A DNA stretch of 64,000 nt, taken from the NCBI GenBank assembly GCA_049646585.1, contig JBARWC010000184.1, positions 1 through 64,000 on the forward strand, in the 5' to 3' direction. Source of the DNA: G025836975 sp049646585. GTDB lineage: Bacteria > Pseudomonadota > Gammaproteobacteria > Burkholderiales > Burkholderiaceae_B. A program made the position numbers and the translations under genes. Below, one piece after another: positions 61,304 to 64,000 of this stretch (positions are counted from its first letter, which is position 1; every line of letters begins with the position of its first letter). The notes under the pieces were generated by a model. It was not told the DNA's origin, searched no databases, and worked only from the letters and a program-made list of their open reading frames with translations.

Positions 61304-63420
61304 ACGCGCATGCCGGGACCGATGCGGCGCTACTTGCACTGGCCCGGGAAGCCGGCCTGGAAGCCGAATGGACGGACGTTTTCGGCCAGCGGCGCCAGGT
61401 ACGCAGCGACATCCTGCGCAGGCTGCTGGACGCGTTGGAGCTGCCTTGCGCCAGCCCGTCACAGATCGCTGAAAGCAGGCGCAGGCTGGAACGGGAGGCA
61501 CGGCCAGGCGAGGCAGCGATGGTGATTGTGCAGATGGACGAGGCGCCGGTATTCGCGCACACAGGCGCCCTGGCGTACAGCCTGGAGCTGGAGGGGGGCG
61601 GGCAACGCAGCGGGGTGGCGGCACGGGCCGGGGACGGCCTGGTGCGCCTTGATCCCGTAAACCGGCCCGGCTACCACAGCCTGTCTATCGGAAATTCGCA
61701 GCGGACCTTGGCGGTGAGCCCCCGCCATTGTCCCTCGGTTCAGTCGTTGGCGGGCCATCGGTCGGGTCGTCGCTGGGGAATCGCCGCCCAGGTTTACAGC
61801 CTGCGCGGCCGGCATGCAGGCCAGTATTCCCTGCTCGCCCAACTGGCCGAGCAAGCGGGCAAGCGTGGCGCGGCGGCCTTGGCGATCAGCCCGGTCCATG
61901 CCATGTTCAGCGCCGCCCCACATCGCTTCAGCCCCTATTCGCCCTCGAGCCGCCTGTTTCTCAATGCCGCCTATATCGATCCGGCTCAGGTGTTGGGCAG
62001 GGATGCCTTCCTGGCGGCACAGGGTCCGGACGAGCTGCAAGACGGACTAGGCATGGCGCCGGATGCCGGGCATATCGACTGGTCGCAGGCGCTGCCCCGG
62101 CGCCTGGGGCTGCTCCGGCGCATGCATGAGGCCTTCCGGCGACGCGGCGACAAGACTTTGCTTGATGATCTGGAGGCATTCTCCCGTGAGGGTGGCGAGG
62201 CCTTGGCCAGCCATGCGCGGTTCGAGGCGCTGCATGGCCGCCATGTGCCGGAACTGGGGCCGGAAAGCGGCTGGCAGGATTGGCCCGATGCGCTGCACGA
62301 TCCCTCCGGCCCGGGCGTGCGCGCCTATGCCGCCACGCAGGAAAAGGAAATCCACTTTCATGTCTTCCTGCAGTGGCTCGCTCACCGGGGCATGCGGGAC
62401 GCTCAGCGCAGTGCTATCGATGCCGGCATGCCTCTGGGACTGATCACCGACTTGGCCATCGGCACCGACGCCCGCGGGAGCCATGCCTGGAGCCGTCAGA
62501 AGGAAATACTGGCGGGCGTATCGGTTGGCGCGCCGCCGGACCTGTACCAGTCATTGGGACAGGATTGGGGCCTGACCGCCATGTCGCCCCGCGCCTTGCG
62601 AGATACCGGCTATGCCGCCTTCATCGAGATATTGCGGGCGGCATTCCGTTACGCCGGCGGCGTCCGCGTCGACCATATCCTCGGCCTGGCGCGCATGTGG
62701 CTGGTGGCGCGGGGCGAGTCGTCCGCCGACGGTGCCTATTTGCGATATCCGACCGAAGACATGCTGCGCCTGCTGGTTCTGGAGGCTTGGCGGCACCAGG
62801 CCATTGTCGTGGGCGAGAACCTGGGCACGGTGCCCGAGGGTTTCAATGAGCGGCTGCGGGAGAAGGGCGTGATGGGGATGAGCGTGCTGTGGTTCCAGCG
62901 GGACGGCCAGGAGCGCGAAGACGTAGGGCCTTCGCCGTTCACGGAGCCCGCGCAATGGCCGGCCTGGACGATGGCCATGCCCACCACGCACGATCTGCCG
63001 ACGGTAGCGGGCTGGTGGCGTGGGCGCGATCTGCATTGGCGCGAGCGGCTGGGGGAAACGCCCATCCGGGGCGGGTGGCCGGCTGCCGCGCAATGGCGCG
63101 AGGACGAGAAAAAAGCGCTATGCAATGCCATGCGGGCGGCGGGCAGCCTGCCCGAGCAGGCGTTGGACCCGCAAGCGGGTGTGCCGCGCGATGCCGTCCT
63201 GGACTTCGTGTCGGCCACGCCCAGCCCCCTGGTCGTCGTAGCCATGGAAGACCTATTGGGCATGGAGGACCAACCCAATCTCCCCGGCCATGTCGAGACC
63301 GGTGCAAACGTCCATCCCAACTGGATGCAGACGCTTCCCAAGACCGTGGAGCAGATATTCAGCGATCCGGGCGTGGCGTCGGCGCTTGCCGCGATCGCCC
63401 GGCCAAGGGACGGCGCATGA
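61300..63420 (+). CDS. malQ: 4-alpha-glucanotransferase
   Basis: A 706-residue GH77 amylomaltase, transferring maltooligosyl units between chains. The N-terminal ~150 residues are the small domain found in proteobacterial MalQ. The barrel's catalytic residues are Asp458 (GGVRVDHILGLARMW), Glu506 (IVVGENLGTVPEGF) and Asp565 (MPTTHDLPTVAGWW). The ATG at 61300 overlaps the treZ stop and has GGAGCGCAGGC before it. Lying between treZ and treY it may recycle short oligosaccharides back to TreY substrate length. Confidence 0.95.
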   Translation: MNAHAGTDAALLALAREAGLEAEWTDVFGQRRQVRSDILRRLLDALELPCASPSQIAESRRRLEREARPGEAAMVIVQMDEAPVFAHTGALAYSLELEGGGQRSGVAARAGDGLVRLDPVNRPGYHSLSIGNSQRTLAVSPRHCPSVQSLAGHRSGRRWGIAAQVYSLRGRHAGQYSLLAQLAEQAGKRGAAALAISPVHAMFSAAPHRFSPYSPSSRLFLNAAYIDPAQVLGRDAFLAAQGPDELQDGLGMAPDAGHIDWSQALPRRLGLLRRMHEAFRRRGDKTLLDDLEAFSREGGEALASHARFEALHGRHVPELGPESGWQDWPDALHDPSGPGVRAYAATQEKEIHFHVFLQWLAHRGMRDAQRSAIDAGMPLGLITDLAIGTDARGSHAWSRQKEILAGVSVGAPPDLYQSLGQDWGLTAMSPRALRDTGYAAFIEILRAAFRYAGGVRVDHILGLARMWLVARGESSADGAYLRYPTEDMLRLLVLEAWRHQAIVVGENLGTVPEGFNERLREKGVMGMSVLWFQRDGQEREDVGPSPFTEPAQWPAWTMAMPTTHDLPTVAGWWRGRDLHWRERLGETPIRGGWPAAAQWREDEKKALCNAMRAAGSLPEQALDPQAGVPRDAVLDFVSATPSPLVVVAMEDLLGMEDQPNLPGHVETGANVHPNWMQTLPKTVEQIFSDPGVASALAAIARPRDGA

Positions 63421-64000
63421 GCATGCCGCGTGCCACCGTCCGCTTGCAGCTGCACCGCGGCTTTACCCTGCACGACGCCCGCGCCCAGGTTCCGTACTAC
63501 GCAAAGCTGGGCATCAGCCATTTCTACCTGTCCCCCATCACCCGCGCCCGCCCGGGCTCGCTCCATGGCTACGACGTGGTCGACCATGCGACGGTCAATC
63601 CTGAGCTGGGCGGCGAGCCGGCATTGGCATCGCTGGTCGGTGCCTTGCGCGCCCAGGGCATGGGGCTGATATTGGACATTGTTCCCAACCATATGGCGGC
63701 GCACGCGGAGAATGCCTGGTGGTGGGACGTGCTGCGCCTGGGCGCCGACAGCCCTTATGCGCAGTGGCTGGCCATCGACTGGCAGTCGGATGATCCGGCT
63801 TTGCGCGGCAAGGTGCTGGCGCCGTTTTTGCCCGAACCTTATGGCGTTTGCCTGCGCCGGGGCGATATCAGGCTGGCCCTGGACGGCCGACATGGCGCGG
63901 CCGAGATAGATGCCTGCGGTGTCCGCTATCCGGTCGCGCCTGATACCTTGCGGCTTACTGGCCTGGACGACTGCGCCGCCGCCCGGCTGTACGATGGCGG
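63417..64000 (+). CDS. treY: Malto-oligosyltrehalose synthase (partial, runs off right edge)
   Basis: The first 194 codons are visible. TreY converts the reducing end of maltooligosaccharides to trehalose. The N-terminus TVRLQLHRGFTLHDARAQVP, YYAKLGISHFYLSPITRARP and GSLHGYDVVDHATVNPELGG is diagnostic, followed by GLILDIVPNHMAAHAENAWW. The catalytic residues lie beyond the window. Its ATG overlaps the malQ stop (ATGA), so it continues the operon. Confidence 0.93.
   Translation, partial: MSMPRATVRLQLHRGFTLHDARAQVPYYAKLGISHFYLSPITRARPGSLHGYDVVDHATVNPELGGEPALASLVGALRAQGMGLILDIVPNHMAAHAENAWWWDVLRLGADSPYAQWLAIDWQSDDPALRGKVLAPFLPEPYGVCLRRGDIRLALDGRHGAAEIDACGVRYPVAPDTLRLTGLDDCAAARLYDG

Noticed and set aside
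59435..61624. A 729-codon open frame on the minus strand across treZ
   Set aside because: It is antisense to a gene with all TreZ catalytic motifs, has a composition typical of high-GC shadow frames (His/Arg/Gln-rich) and resembles no family I know.
1..64000. tRNA/rRNA genes, CRISPR arrays, insertion sequences, prophage or integrase genes
   Set aside because: None was recognised on reading both strands; a tRNAscan, CRISPR and IS search would be needed to exclude short or degenerate copies.

Overview
The window reads as chromosomal DNA of a high-GC betaproteobacterium, most likely Alcaligenaceae (Bordetella / Achromobacter / Pusillimonas-like). This rests on three orphan Bug-type (TctC-like) periplasmic binding proteins, two TAXI-type TRAP transporters, a DUF4148 protein, many LysR regulators and the general gene style. 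I see no rRNA, tRNA, CRISPR array, insertion sequence or prophage.

Layout. 1-5.4 kb: a TAXI TRAP transporter (permease cut by the left edge), a LysR regulator, a divergent amidohydrolase-Bug operon and panD. 5.4-9.9 kb: an amidase and a DapA-like aldolase on the minus strand, a TerC-like membrane protein, a 395-bp structured intergenic region and an unusual beta-helix repeat protein. 9.9-16.8 kb: DUF4148 protein, LysR, a DUF2061 membrane miniprotein behind a near-perfect Fur box, FmdE-like and DinB proteins, slyX, an MFS transporter, an aldo/keto reductase and panB. 16.8-22.5 kb: LysR, an FAD oxidoreductase with two AhpD-like partners, then a Bug protein with a 3-hydroxyisobutyrate-dehydrogenase-like enzyme. 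22.6-33.7 kb: rmuC, a hotdog thioesterase, a third Bug protein, a periplasmic-sensor GGDEF/EAL protein, and an RpiR regulator heading a second TAXI TRAP system. 33.8-41.3 kb: kbl-tdh (threonine degradation), a pseudouridine synthase, and a five-gene polar amino-acid ABC transporter/asparaginase operon.

41.4-45.8 kb is a sigma-54 island: rpoN, an enhancer-binding protein (EBP) without a sensor domain, and a divergent response-regulator EBP with no histidine kinase nearby. A glycosyltransferase and a proline-rich miniprotein lead to the largest operon (47.26 kb to beyond the right edge): glgA, glgE, treS-mak, glgB, glgX, treZ, malQ, treY. Most of its junctions are 4- or 8-nt start/stop overlaps. 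Together these genes can interconvert trehalose, maltose-1-phosphate, maltooligosaccharides and branched alpha-glucan by two routes (TreS-Mak-GlgE and TreY-TreZ). No ADP-glucose pyrophosphorylase (glgC) or glucan phosphorylase (glgP) is visible.

I found no clearly unprecedented system. The items most worth a second look are the degenerate GH13 barrel fused in front of GlgE, the isolated rpoN/EBP cluster, the Fur box before a DUF2061 miniprotein, the beta-helix protein with its structured upstream region, and several intercistronic hairpins and operator-like palindromes.
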